Assembly (NCBI RefSeq): GCF_039543225.1
Contig: NZ_BAABJI010000001.1
Coordinates: 1,019,193 to 1,083,192 of the forward strand
Direction: 5' to 3'
Source of the DNA: Mucilaginibacter defluvii
GTDB lineage: Bacteria > Bacteroidota > Bacteroidia > Sphingobacteriales > Sphingobacteriaceae
Length of the DNA: 64,000 nt
The first letter of the stretch is position 1, and the number at the start of each line of letters is the position of its first letter. This document shows positions 1-9,159 of this stretch, one piece after another. The notes below the pieces were generated by a model. The model saw only the letters and a program-made list of their open reading frames with translations, searched no databases and was not told the origin of the DNA. A program made the position numbers and the translations under genes.

Positions 1-891
1 AGCGCCGTGCCTTCCACCTATCCAGATCGGGAGAGCCGTTATTTCGATTTCATGTACTCGTACCTGGTGGTTGCGGTTATTATTTCGCTTATTACTACCT
101 ACATCAGGCGCAGTTATGATTTTGAACGCCTGCGGGTAGAGCATAAGGCGGAAGAGCTTGAACAATCAAACTTAACTAAAAACAAACTGTACGCTATTTT
201 AGCGCATGATTTGCGGGCACCCTTAAGTTCGATACAAAATTACCTTGAAATACTATCAGAGTTTAAGCTGGAGGAGAGCGAGCGGATGTCGATAAAAAAG
301 GATTTGCTTAACGCTACCCAAAACACGCAGAAAATGCTGTCGAATTTGCTTACATGGACAAAATCGCAAATGGAAGGCGTAAATGTAAACCTGGCTACCG
401 TTAATGTTAGCGACGTATTGCAAACCACCCTGCAAATTCAAAAGAACGAGGCGCAGCGTAAAGGCATAACGCTGATAAGCAAACTGGAAGATAAAGCCCC
501 CGTTGTTGCCGACCCCGATATGCTGCAGCTTATTGTGCGTAACCTGATCAATAATGCCATAAAGTTCAGTAATAACGGCGGCAGTATCATCGTAAAATCC
601 GATTATAATGATGAGGAATGCTGTATCAGCATAATTGATACAGGAATCGGCATCCCACCCGATCAGCAGGCAGAAATGTTTTCGTTGCGTGCCAAATCAA
701 CATATGGTACCGGCAATGAAAAAGGCGTAGGCCTCGGCCTGCTGCTATGCAAGGAGTTTACAGAATTACAGGGCGGTAAAATATGGTTCAGCAGCGAACC
801 TGACCAAGGCACTACCTTTTGCATTGGCCTTAAAGTTTATCGTGGCGATAGCTTTGTAAAAAACGAGTTAAAGGCCGCTACCCGGGTATAA
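1..891 (+). CDS. Sensor histidine kinase, C-terminal part (5' end outside window)
   Basis: The reading frame is open to the left edge, so the protein is cut by the window; a GTG at 7 is only the first possible internal start. What remains is one membrane segment (about residues 17-33), a short coiled linker, a HisKA domain with the phospho-acceptor His in AHDLRAPLSS (codon 205-207), and an HATPase_c domain with the N box (NLINNAIKFS), the G1 box (DTGIGIP) and a G2-like box (GVGLGLLLCKEF). It should autophosphorylate on His and pass the phosphate to a response regulator not seen here. The missing N-terminus probably holds a sensor or more membrane helices. It ends 2 bases before the stop of the convergent DUF2027-Smr gene. 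Family assignment is firm; the signal is unknown. Confidence 0.9.
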   Translation, partial: SAVPSTYPDRESRYFDFMYSYLVVAVIISLITTYIRRSYDFERLRVEHKAEELEQSNLTKNKLYAILAHDLRAPLSSIQNYLEILSEFKLEESERMSIKKDLLNATQNTQKMLSNLLTWTKSQMEGVNVNLATVNVSDVLQTTLQIQKNEAQRKGITLISKLEDKAPVVADPDMLQLIVRNLINNAIKFSNNGGSIIVKSDYNDEECCISIIDTGIGIPPDQQAEMFSLRAKSTYGTGNEKGVGLGLLLCKEFTELQGGKIWFSSEPDQGTTFCIGLKVYRGDSFVKNELKAATRV

Positions 892-893
892 TG

Positions 894-1847
894 CTACTTT
901 AACACCGCCTTTGTTGCACCATAGCCGAATTTTTCCTTTCGCGCGTCCATAAAGGTTTGCACCTTGTTGTTGCGGCCAAGCGCTTTATGTAATTCATGCC
1001 TTAAAATGCCGTTGCCTGCGCCATGTATAAATACAATTTCGTGTAACTGGTGTACAATGGCTGCATCGAGCTTTTTATTAAAATGATCGAGTTGTATTTT
1101 CAGGATCTCGGCACTGCTCAAAAAATGATAATCATCGCGCAGTTTTTCGATATGCAGGTCAACTTCGTTTTCGGGTTTGCTAACTATATCGGCTTTTTCT
1201 TCGGCAGTTTTAAAAAAGCTTTCCTTTAGTTTACCTGCATCAATTACCAGTTCATCTTCATCAAGCCTGAAAAGCCAGCCCTGTAAGCCAGTTACCGGCA
1301 GTTTTTGCTTAGCTCCTGCAAAATCCTTGGCCTTAAATTTTTCGGAATAAGTAAGCGGCGAAGGCGGTTGCACGTTTTGAGCCGTATGGTAAATAATATT
1401 AACGCTTAGCTTAGGCCATACCTGCAGGTCGGCCAATTGAGCGGAATATACCTGCACACTTGTTTTCGGCTGAATAATGCCGGCAAACTCGCCTTTGTAC
1501 TTTTTATCATGCTCGCCGTACAGTGAAACTAATAGTTGGAACGATGTAGTGTTTATTAACTGAAAATGAACCACCGAGCTTGCCCGGCTATCGGGTACTG
1601 CGGCAAAGTATACACCGCGAGCGATAAATTCTCCCGCAGGTATGGGAGTAACAGTGGCTGCTTTGGGCTCGGCTTCCTTCGCGTCATCCATATGCCCGTA
1701 CACAGATGTGACTTTGCTGGCCATAACAGGAATCTCAAACCCGTCATCACCCGTAACGCCAATCATCTGCTCGTCAATTATGCGGGTAACATAGCCTTCC
1801 AGTTTTTCGTCAATAAACCTTACAAAATCGCCTAACTTATGCTTCAT
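894..1847 (-). CDS. DUF2027 and Smr domain protein
   Basis: A 317-residue cytoplasmic protein. The N-terminal part (KLGDFVRFIDEKLEGYVTRI, then GDDGFEIPV) fits the Bacteroidota DUF2027 architecture, which starts with an SH3-like module as in MutS2-related proteins. The last 90 residues form an Smr domain with its VDLHIE start and the HGAGNG loop. Smr domains bind or nick nucleic acids in MutS2 and related proteins; the role of the DUF2027 fusion is not established. It is single and faces the histidine kinase. It diverges from the DUF892 gene across a 190-base gap holding a perfect 16-base palindrome. The ATG at 1847 is followed at once by the conserved N-terminus, so the start is secure. Confidence 0.88.
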   Translation of the reverse strand: MKHKLGDFVRFIDEKLEGYVTRIIDEQMIGVTGDDGFEIPVMASKVTSVYGHMDDAKEAEPKAATVTPIPAGEFIARGVYFAAVPDSRASSVVHFQLINTTSFQLLVSLYGEHDKKYKGEFAGIIQPKTSVQVYSAQLADLQVWPKLSVNIIYHTAQNVQPPSPLTYSEKFKAKDFAGAKQKLPVTGLQGWLFRLDEDELVIDAGKLKESFFKTAEEKADIVSKPENEVDLHIEKLRDDYHFLSSAEILKIQLDHFNKKLDAAIVHQLHEIVFIHGAGNGILRHELHKALGRNNKVQTFMDARKEKFGYGATKAVLK

Positions 1848-1935
1848 GTGGCAAAGTTACGGCATCGTGGGCAATAAGCAACATCCTGCCGTCATTTACT
1901 CCATTGGCATATAATTTTCTCAATAAAAAAGTGAA

Positions 1936-1951
1936 TTATCTTATAAGATAA
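1936..1951. promoter_or_regulatory. Perfect 16-bp palindrome in a divergent intergenic region
   Basis: TTATCTTATAAGATAA reads identically on both strands. It lies between the divergent DUF2027-Smr gene (start 1847) and the DUF892 gene (start 2038). A second short hairpin with arms ATGCTT/AAGCAT follows near 1985-2001. A symmetric site between divergent genes could be an operator, but AT-rich palindromes also arise by chance. Confidence 0.3.
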
Positions 1952-2037
1952 AATACCGGTATTGATTTATGATTGTTATGAATAATGCTTTTATTAAGCA
2001 TATTTTTAACCGGATATCCTACTAATCATCCTGTACC

Positions 2038-2547
2038 ATGAAGAACGTGCCCGGTGTAAATAAGCTTGATAATGCATCATTTTATACCCTGTTTATGCAT
2101 AACCTTAACCGGTTGTATTTTGGCAAACGATACCTTGCAGGTAAAATAAATGAATTGATTGACCTTGCTTCGTTCAGATCACTTAAGCTGGGTTTAGAAG
2201 AATTTGCTGAAGATTTAGAGAAACAGATTGATCGAATGGATGCGATATATAAAATTATCGGTGAAAAACCATCTGATGAAAATTGTAATCCTATCAAATC
2301 AATTATACGAGACAATTTTTGTCTTGATGATCCGCAGAACTCAGCAGTAGTTAATGATACTGATATTATGCTGTATTTGCAGATGCTTGAACATATTAAT
2401 ATTACTGCATGCCACATGCTTAAATTACTTGCCGATAAGCTTAATAACACGGAGGTAAAGCAATTGCTTATTGAGTGTTTTGATGAGGCCGTTGATAACG
2501 ACGGACTATTTGGATTGATATCAAAAGAATACCTCGGGGTTGAATAA
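2038..2547 (+). CDS. DUF892 (YciE/YciF-like) ferritin-like protein
   Basis: A 169-residue helical protein whose pattern fits the DUF892/YciF family: an N-terminal helix with FYTLFMHNLNRLYFGKR, a second helix with LKLGLEEFAEDLEKQIDRMD, then LGEKP-like and CNPIKSII segments, and two C-terminal helices. YciF-type proteins form four-helix ferritin-like bundles and are linked to stress responses; their chemistry is unsettled. Similarity here is moderate and some usual carboxylate and His ligands seem absent, so metal binding is uncertain. No signal peptide. It stands alone ahead of the M1 peptidase gene, 59 bases downstream. Confidence 0.65.
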   Translation: MKNVPGVNKLDNASFYTLFMHNLNRLYFGKRYLAGKINELIDLASFRSLKLGLEEFAEDLEKQIDRMDAIYKIIGEKPSDENCNPIKSIIRDNFCLDDPQNSAVVNDTDIMLYLQMLEHINITACHMLKLLADKLNNTEVKQLLIECFDEAVDNDGLFGLISKEYLGVE

Positions 2548-2606
2548 TTAACCTTTATAGCATAGCTTTACAGCAGTTTACATTATTAACTTGCTGACCT
2601 CACACT

Positions 2607-4478
2607 ATGCTTAAAAAATTACTTTTTACAACCTTGCTTGGCGCTGCCGTTTACCAAACGCAGGCGCAAAGCCTTTACACGCCGCGTGATATTAAGGCGG
2701 CCTTTGCCAAACAAACCCGCTCGCCTGATGGTAAGCCCGGTAAAAACTACTGGCAAAACCGTGGCCGTTACAACATTACCGTAACGGTTGATCCAAAAAC
2801 GCGCAATGTTAATGGTACCGAGCAAATTATTTATATCAACAATAGCCCGGATACGCTACGGTTGCTAAACCTCAAATTCATACTGAATACACACCGCCCG
2901 GGAGCAGCCCGTTTCTCGGCTACGGATAAGGATTACCTTACCGAAGGCATTCAAGTTGATAAAATGCAGATAAATGGCAGTACCCAAAAGTGGAACAACG
3001 AGCCATCAGGTACAAATCGCGGTGTTCGTTTAGCTAAACCCCTCAACCCCGGCGACTCGCTGAAACTGGATATCGACTGGCATTTTCAGGCATCGGTACA
3101 AAGCGGAAGGGAAGGGATGTTGAACCCGTCAACCATGTTCCTGGCGTATTTTTACCCGCGTGTAGCCGTGTACGATGATTATAACGGCTGGGACACTTTG
3201 GAATTTTTAGACGCGCAGGAGTTTTATAATGACTTTAACGACTATACCCTCAACGTAAAAGCGCCTAAAAATTTTATTGTTTGGGCTACCGGTACGCTGC
3301 AAAACGCCAAAGAGGTGTTACAGCCGGAGTATTACAAGCGCTTACAAAAATCGTTCACCAGCGACTCGACTGTTCATATAGCCACGGCTGATGACATCGC
3401 CAAAAAGAAAGTTACCGCGCAAAAGGACCTGAATACCTGGACATGGACCTGCACCAACATTAGCGATGTGGCCCTGGCCGTAAGCGATAATTATGTGTGG
3501 GATGCCGCCAGTGTGATTGTTGATCCGAAAACCAAACGCCGCGCCAGCATGCAGGCCGCCTTTGCCGATTCGGCCGCTGATTTTCATAAAGTGGTACAAT
3601 TCGGCAGGCATAGCTTAAGCTGGTTATCACAAAACTGGCCGGGCGTACCTTACCCGTTCCCTAAAATGACCTCAGTAATGGGGTTTGCCGATATGGAATA
3701 CCCGATGATGTGTAATGACAGCCATACCGATAGCTTTGATTTTACGCAGTTTGTTCAGGATCACGAGATTGCCCATACCTGGATGCCATTCTACATGGGT
3801 ATAAACGAAAGCCGTTACGCGTTTATGGACGAAGGCTGGGCTACAACGTTTGAACTGCTGATTGGCACTGCCGAGTTTGGCAAGCAAAAAGCGGAGAGCT
3901 TATTTAAGCAATTCCGCGTGGCGGGTTGGATCAACAATAAATCAACCTATCAAGATCTGCCTGTAATTACGCCATCAAGCGAGTTGCGCATGGGTTACGG
4001 TAACAATGCTTACGGTAAGCCGGCCTTAAGCCATTTAGCGTTGAAGGATATGCTGGGCGACGAGCTGTTTAAAAAAGCCCTGCACGGTTATATGGACCGC
4101 TGGAATGGTAAACATCCAATTCCGTGGGACTATTTTAATTCAATGAGCAACGTATCAGGGCAGGACCTGAACTGGTTTTTTAATAACTGGTATTTTACCA
4201 ATTATTATATCGACCTGGCTGTACAAGGCGTTACCAAAGCTGATGGTGGTTACAGTGTGGCTGTACAAAACGTTGGTGGCTTCGCGGTGCCGTTTGATGT
4301 AAAGGTAACTTATGCCGATGGCAGCACCGAAAACCTGCATCAAACACCTGCAGTTTGGAAAGCCGATCAAAAGCAAGCGGCAATCGCCATAAAAACCACC
4401 AAAACGATACAAAGCGTAACGCTTGACGGTGGTATATTTATGGATGCAACAGTGAGAGACAATACATTTAAATTGTAA
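2607..4478 (+). CDS. Secreted M1-family zinc metallopeptidase
   Basis: A 623-residue exported aminopeptidase-like protein. Residues 1-20 form a signal peptide ending in QTQAQ. An M1 N-terminal beta domain comes first (about 45-230), then the catalytic domain with HEIAH at 386-390 and the third zinc ligand Glu409 in DEGWA, exactly the HExxH-18-E spacing of clan MA M1 enzymes. The family removes N-terminal residues from peptides; a periplasmic or outer-surface role in peptide use is likely. The substrate-binding GAMEN motif is not obvious: the segment FADMEYPMM occupies its place, with the Glu kept. A strong hairpin terminator follows the stop. Confidence 0.92.
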   Translation: MLKKLLFTTLLGAAVYQTQAQSLYTPRDIKAAFAKQTRSPDGKPGKNYWQNRGRYNITVTVDPKTRNVNGTEQIIYINNSPDTLRLLNLKFILNTHRPGAARFSATDKDYLTEGIQVDKMQINGSTQKWNNEPSGTNRGVRLAKPLNPGDSLKLDIDWHFQASVQSGREGMLNPSTMFLAYFYPRVAVYDDYNGWDTLEFLDAQEFYNDFNDYTLNVKAPKNFIVWATGTLQNAKEVLQPEYYKRLQKSFTSDSTVHIATADDIAKKKVTAQKDLNTWTWTCTNISDVALAVSDNYVWDAASVIVDPKTKRRASMQAAFADSAADFHKVVQFGRHSLSWLSQNWPGVPYPFPKMTSVMGFADMEYPMMCNDSHTDSFDFTQFVQDHEIAHTWMPFYMGINESRYAFMDEGWATTFELLIGTAEFGKQKAESLFKQFRVAGWINNKSTYQDLPVITPSSELRMGYGNNAYGKPALSHLALKDMLGDELFKKALHGYMDRWNGKHPIPWDYFNSMSNVSGQDLNWFFNNWYFTNYYIDLAVQGVTKADGGYSVAVQNVGGFAVPFDVKVTYADGSTENLHQTPAVWKADQKQAAIAIKTTKTIQSVTLDGGIFMDATVRDNTFKL

Positions 4479-4486
4479 TCAATTCT

Positions 4487-4531
4487 ATAAAAAAGAACCC
4501 CGGCCAAATTTTGAACGGGGTTCTTTTTTAT
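4487..4531. terminator. Bidirectional intrinsic terminator
   Basis: Arms AAAAAAGAACCCCG (4489-4502) and CGGGGTTCTTTTTT (4516-4529) pair perfectly around a 13-base loop, with A and T tracts on both sides. It sits between the convergent M1 peptidase and YtxH genes, so it can stop transcription from both. Confidence 0.9.
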
Positions 4532-4544
4532 ATAAATAAATGTA

Positions 4545-4910
4545 TTATGAATTCTGTACAGAATTGTTCCAATTGTTAGCAGTCTCTTTTACAGTACCCT
4601 TAGCTTCACCAGCATATTCGCTGCCTTTAGCTTTTGCTGTATCAACAAGTGTATCGGTATAGTCAGATACATTCTCTTTAGCATGTTGGAATTTTGATTT
4701 TGCGCGGTCAACAATATCGTTGCTGTACTCTTTAACACTTGAAGCAGCTTTGTTGGCTTTCTCTTTAGTTGAGTCGAGCAGGTCGCTAAAGTAATCAGCA
4801 ATTTCTTCACGGGTAGCTTTACCGCTGTCTGGTGCCAGCAATAAAGCTGCTGCCGCACCTGCTGCAGCGCCTATTAATAACGCGGCAACTAATTTTGATT
4901 GATCTTTCAT
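4545..4910 (-). CDS. YtxH domain protein
   Basis: A 121-residue protein of the YtxH family. An N-terminal membrane segment rich in Ala and Leu (residues 8-26, LVAALLIGAAAGAAAALLLA) is followed by APDSGKATREEI, the usual YtxH signature, and then a Lys/Ala/Asp-rich amphipathic helical tail with LEA-like character. Members are general-stress or cell-envelope proteins of unknown biochemical activity. It is a single gene ending at the bidirectional terminator. Confidence in the family is high, in function low. Confidence 0.85.
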   Translation of the reverse strand: MKDQSKLVAALLIGAAAGAAAALLLAPDSGKATREEIADYFSDLLDSTKEKANKAASSVKEYSNDIVDRAKSKFQHAKENVSDYTDTLVDTAKAKGSEYAGEAKGTVKETANNWNNSVQNS

Positions 4911-5048
4911 GTCTTTCTTTTCTTTTTTTATAGATGATTCTAAGTTTTAACAAAATAGAATTACGCTGGTTTAGATTATTTTACAAAAAATTACGAGCCG
5001 TATGGATAAGTGATATATTTATTGAGATAATTCAAATTACTTAAACCG

Positions 5049-5583
5049 ATGAAGGTAATCCTTATTATTTATGCCTATTATTCTGTAACGGTTCAGGAAT
5101 TGCTCAAAGACTTAAATTAGAAAAGCGCGTTACAGATCATTCGGTATATGTAAAAGGTAATGGGTTTGAAGGAATGATATTTGATAAAAGTTATAAGAAT
5201 AAACTATTGGATGGTTTGATGACTTTAAAAGATTTACTCCCCATACCGCCGACATTATGAAAGCGGAGGGCTTATTGAAAAGAAAATTGTCTGACCTGGC
5301 AAATAAGTACAACCAACAATATGTTGAAAAGAACCTTAAAAAGTATATACGCCAGTATGTCGGTACAGTAAATGCAAAAGGCGAGCGTGAAATATTTATT
5401 AGCTTTTTATGGAAGGAAGATTTAGATGTTAGCGATATTGCTAAAATTGACCCGAAGACCGACTTATATTACTGGCAAAAAGATTGGGTGACAGTTGCTG
5501 ATGGCGGAAATCATTGCTGGCAAATTATGATCAACTTAAAAAAAAGCAAGATATTCGATTTTAGTGTTAACGGAGAGGGTTGA
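5049..5583 (+). pseudogene. Small secreted protein gene with two frameshifts
   Basis: Three consecutive reading-frame segments make one sensible protein if one base is restored twice. The ATG at 5049 gives MKVILII; about position 5065-5070 (a T run) the frame shifts to one reading LCLLFCNGSGIAQ, completing a signal peptide; this frame continues to KNKLLDG near 5214; a second shift at the T run near 5211-5216 leads into FDDFKRFTPHTADIM and then the intact 108-residue ORF that starts formally at 5257. The C-terminal part (KKYIRQYVGTVNAKGEREI, DGGNHCWQI) resembles small conserved hypothetical proteins. Both changes are single-base losses in T homopolymers, so either a decayed gene or two sequencing errors fits. 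Function unknown. Confidence 0.6.
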
Positions 5584-5622
5584 GCCCTATACAGCTAATT
5601 GCACTCTGTTGACTATCCCATA

Positions 5623-5653
5623 TTGACCCTATCCACCTTTAATTGTACATTTG
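5623..5653 (+). promoter_or_regulatory. Bacteroidota-type promoter of trxB
   Basis: A -33 TTG (5623-5625) is separated by 20 bases from TACATTTG (5646-5653), a full match to the TAnnTTTG -7 element. The trxB ATG lies 22 bases downstream. Confidence 0.75.
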
Positions 5654-5675
5654 TATATAAATTCAATATTAATTG

Positions 5676-6632
5676 ATGTCTGAACAACTTGAACACGTAA
5701 AGTGCCTTATTATAGGCTCTGGTCCGGCGGGATATACTGCCGCTATATATGCAGCCCGTGCTGATCTGAAACCGGTATTATACACCGGTATGCTTGCCGG
5801 TGGCCAGCTTACCCAAACTACCGAGGTGGAGAACTACCCTGGTTATCCTGAAGGTATTTTAGGCCCTGAAATGATGCAGAATTTTGAGAAACAGGCATCA
5901 CGTTTAGGTACCGATATCCGCTTCGGCTATGTAAGTTCGGTTGATTTTTCGAGCCTGCCGCATAAGGTGGTGGTTGACGAAAGCAAAACCATCCTCGCCG
6001 ATACGGTGATCATTTCAACCGGTGCATCTGCAAAATGGCTGGGTTTAGAGTCTGAACAAAAATATAACGGCTTTGGCGTATCGGCCTGTGCCGTGTGCGA
6101 CGGTTTCTTTTTCCGCGGGCAGGATGTAGCCATAGTTGGTGCCGGTGATACCGCTGCCGAAGAAGCCACTTACCTGGCCAAGCTTTGCCGCAAGGTATAC
6201 ATGATTGTTCGCCGCGATGAGTTCCGTGCCTCAAAAGCAATGGTTCATCGCGTACTGAACACGCCAAACATCGAAGTATTATATAACACCGAAACCAAGG
6301 AAATATTGGGTGATGGGCAGACCGTAAATGCCGTTAAGGTGATCAACAACCAAACGAATGAGGAAACCAACCTTGATGTTACCGGTTTCTTTGTAGCCAT
6401 CGGCCACCATCCGAATACGGAGATTTTCCGTGGTTGGATTGATATGGATCCGACGGGTTACATTATTACCAAGCCTGATTCATCAGAAACCAATATCGAG
6501 GGTGTGTTTGCCTGCGGCGATGCGCAGGATCATATTTACCGCCAGGCTATTACTGCCGCCGGTTCAGGCTGTATGGCAGCTATCGATGCCGAGCGCTACC
6601 TGGCAGCTAAAGAGCATGTGGTTACCGCTTAA
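5676..6632 (+). CDS. trxB: Thioredoxin-disulfide reductase
   Basis: A 318-residue flavoenzyme that uses NADPH to reduce thioredoxin in the cytoplasm. It has the FAD-binding GSGPAG (14-19), the GGQL and ENYPG segments, the redox-active CAVC (138-141) inside the NADPH domain, the second dinucleotide site (VGAGDTAAEE), and the C-terminal FAD motif GDAQD. Length is normal. I chose the ATG at 5676 over a TTG three bases earlier. It is monocistronic between a good promoter and a hairpin terminator. No thioredoxin gene is adjacent. Confidence 0.97.
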   Translation: MSEQLEHVKCLIIGSGPAGYTAAIYAARADLKPVLYTGMLAGGQLTQTTEVENYPGYPEGILGPEMMQNFEKQASRLGTDIRFGYVSSVDFSSLPHKVVVDESKTILADTVIISTGASAKWLGLESEQKYNGFGVSACAVCDGFFFRGQDVAIVGAGDTAAEEATYLAKLCRKVYMIVRRDEFRASKAMVHRVLNTPNIEVLYNTETKEILGDGQTVNAVKVINNQTNEETNLDVTGFFVAIGHHPNTEIFRGWIDMDPTGYIITKPDSSETNIEGVFACGDAQDHIYRQAITAAGSGCMAAIDAERYLAAKEHVVTA

Positions 6633-6655
6633 CATTACATAAGTAAAAATATATA

Positions 6656-6689
6656 AAGGCCATGTTCATTAATTTGAATGTGGCCTTTT
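6656..6689 (+). terminator. Intrinsic terminator after trxB
   Basis: A 13-base arm starting AAGGCCA (6656-6668) pairs with one ending TGGCCTT (6675-6687), with two central G-U wobbles, followed by a short T run. Confidence 0.8.
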
Positions 6690-6828
6690 GCTTATATGGC
6701 AATATTTTAGTCCGAATTTCCTTTTAGCTTTGCCGCCTTTGTAATAATTGAGTAACAGGATTATAAAATTGGCAAAATCTGTTATATTCACCACATCATA
6801 ATTATTTAAACTATCCGTTTTTAAATTG

Positions 6829-9135
6829 ATGTATAAAAAGATTGCTTTATTGCTGCCCCTGGCTTTTGGCCTATCTGTCAACCAATTAAACGCCCAAAAT
6901 ACTGATTCCAATCCGGGCATCATCCCGGCCCCGGCATCTGTCCGTAAAACAGCCGGTGAGTTTACGCTAAGCAGGCAAACTACGCTGCTGGCCGATACGG
7001 TAAACAATAAAGCCGTTCAGTTTCTGGCCGATTTTTTAAAAAGCAAAGCCAACCTGGCTATACCGGTGCAGCACAACTCCGGTAAAAATGTGAGCAACAG
7101 CATGGTGCTTACCTCAACAGGTACCGAAAATATGCCCGCCGAAGGTTACCGGTTAACCATCACGCCCGACAAGGTAACAATTGCAGGTAAGGGAGCCGGG
7201 TTGTTTTATGGCATACAATCTTTCATCCAGTTATTCCCTGATGACAAGGCAGGAGCGATAAAACTGCCGTCGGTTGTGGTTGATGATTACCCCCGCTTTG
7301 GCTACCGTGGTTTTATGTTGGATGTATGCCGCCACTTTTTTACGGTGGAGGCTGTTAAAAAGTACATCGACCTGCTGGCCTATTACAAGCTCAATAACTT
7401 TCACTGGCATTTAACGGATGACCAGGGCTGGCGTATCGAGATCAAGAAATACCCTAAGCTTACCCAGGTGGCCAGCCGCAGGGCGCAAACGGTTATCGGT
7501 AATTATCACGACCGTACACCACAGCAATTTGACAATACCCCGCATGGCGGTTATTACACGCAGGAGCAGATTCGCGAGGTAGTTAAATACGCTGCCGACC
7601 GTTACATTAACGTAGTGCCCGAGATTGAGATGCCGGGCCATGCTATGGCAGCGCTCGCAGCATATCCTGAATTGAGCTGCGACCCAAGTCAGACTTACAA
7701 GGTTGCCGAAACATGGGGCGTATTCGAGAATGTTTTTTGCCCGAGCGAGAAAACGTTTTCATTTTTGCAGGACGTATTGACTGAGGTAATCGAGCTTTTC
7801 CCGAGCAAGTATATTCATATAGGGGGAGATGAAGTGCCTAAAGAGGCCTGGAAAAAATCGGCGTTCTGCCAGAAAATGATCCGCGATCTGAAACTTAAGG
7901 ACGAGCATGGCCTGCAAAGTTACTTTATACAGCGTATGGAGAAATTTGTGAACACTAAAGGCCGCAGCATTATTGGCTGGGATGAGATATTGGAAGGCGG
8001 CCTTGCGCCAAACGCTACGGTAATGAGCTGGAGGGGTGAGTCGGGCGGTATTGAGGCGGCTCAGCAAAAGCATAACGTGATCATGACACCGGGCACAAAT
8101 GGCCTCTATCTTGATCACGCACAAGATAAGCTATACCGCGAACCATTCGGCATTGGCGGTTACGCGCCGCTGGCCAAAACATACAGCTATAACCCAACGC
8201 CCGGCGCGCTTACGCCCGAGCAGCAAAAATACGTCATCGGCGTGCAGGCAAACTTATGGACGGAGTACATCGGTACTGAAAACAAGCTGGAGTACATGAT
8301 GCTGCCAAGGCTTATCGCCCTGTCAGAAGTAGCCTGGTCGCAGCTGGCGAATAAGAACTTTACCAATTTTTCGCAGCAGCGCCTGCCACGGCATTTGGCA
8401 CGGTTGGATGAATTGAAATACAACTACCGCCTACCGCCAGCCATTGGCGCTGTTGATACCATCATGTTTGCGCCGCAGCTTACGGTCGATCTAAAATCAC
8501 CGGTTGAAGGTGCAAAAGTATATTATAATATTGACGGTTATCCGGTAACGGATAAAGATATTCTGTATAGTGCGCCTGTTACGTACACAGTGCCGCCGGG
8601 ACAGTACCGCGAGCTGCAAACCATCGTGGTATCGCCATCGGGCAAAACCAGTCGGGTTGCCAAAACAACGGTTTACAATGTTGGGCCTTTGCCTGCGGTA
8701 CAGTTTCAGGGTAACACCAAAGGTTTAAAGTACCAGGTTTATGCAGGCGCGTTCGGTAACACCGGCCGTATTGAGAGCGGTGGATTGTTGGATACCGGCA
8801 TGGCCAAAACTTTCAGCCCGCTATCTTTTAAAAAGGAGAACATCAACTTTGGAGTGATTTACAGCGGATATATCAATGTTGATACCGATGGTGTTTATGG
8901 CTTCGCTACATCAAGCGATGATGGCTCTGTTTTGCTGATAGACGACCAGCCCGTAGTTGATAACGATGGCCGGCATAACCTGTATGAACAGGGTGGTTCA
9001 GTCGCGTTGCAAAAGGGCTTTCATAAAATAACGGTAAAGTATTTTAACATCAACCCTTCGGCAATACTACGGGTGTACATGACGATGCCTGGCAAGCCAA
9101 AAGGTGAACTTTCGCCCGAATCTATTTTAAACTGA
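6829..9135 (+). CDS. Secreted GH20 beta-N-acetylhexosaminidase
   Basis: A 768-residue exported glycosidase that should release terminal GlcNAc or GalNAc from glycans, chitooligosaccharides or muropeptides. It has a signal peptide (ends NQLNAQ), a GH20b alpha/beta domain, then the TIM barrel with HWHLTDDQGWRIE and the catalytic pair in HIGGDEVPK (Asp334, Glu335). GH20 enzymes use substrate-assisted catalysis through that pair. A region after the barrel (about 560-610) looks like a chitobiase-type Ig domain, and the C-terminal 130 residues carry a PA14-like beta sandwich (SDDGSVLLIDDQPVVDN). The ATG at 6829 is preferred to the TTG at 6826. A TAGCTTTG -7-like element lies at 6725-6732. Confidence 0.95.
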   Translation: MYKKIALLLPLAFGLSVNQLNAQNTDSNPGIIPAPASVRKTAGEFTLSRQTTLLADTVNNKAVQFLADFLKSKANLAIPVQHNSGKNVSNSMVLTSTGTENMPAEGYRLTITPDKVTIAGKGAGLFYGIQSFIQLFPDDKAGAIKLPSVVVDDYPRFGYRGFMLDVCRHFFTVEAVKKYIDLLAYYKLNNFHWHLTDDQGWRIEIKKYPKLTQVASRRAQTVIGNYHDRTPQQFDNTPHGGYYTQEQIREVVKYAADRYINVVPEIEMPGHAMAALAAYPELSCDPSQTYKVAETWGVFENVFCPSEKTFSFLQDVLTEVIELFPSKYIHIGGDEVPKEAWKKSAFCQKMIRDLKLKDEHGLQSYFIQRMEKFVNTKGRSIIGWDEILEGGLAPNATVMSWRGESGGIEAAQQKHNVIMTPGTNGLYLDHAQDKLYREPFGIGGYAPLAKTYSYNPTPGALTPEQQKYVIGVQANLWTEYIGTENKLEYMMLPRLIALSEVAWSQLANKNFTNFSQQRLPRHLARLDELKYNYRLPPAIGAVDTIMFAPQLTVDLKSPVEGAKVYYNIDGYPVTDKDILYSAPVTYTVPPGQYRELQTIVVSPSGKTSRVAKTTVYNVGPLPAVQFQGNTKGLKYQVYAGAFGNTGRIESGGLLDTGMAKTFSPLSFKKENINFGVIYSGYINVDTDGVYGFATSSDDGSVLLIDDQPVVDNDGRHNLYEQGGSVALQKGFHKITVKYFNINPSAILRVYMTMPGKPKGELSPESILN

Positions 9136-9159
9136 TTAATTTAAAACTATTGATAAGCC

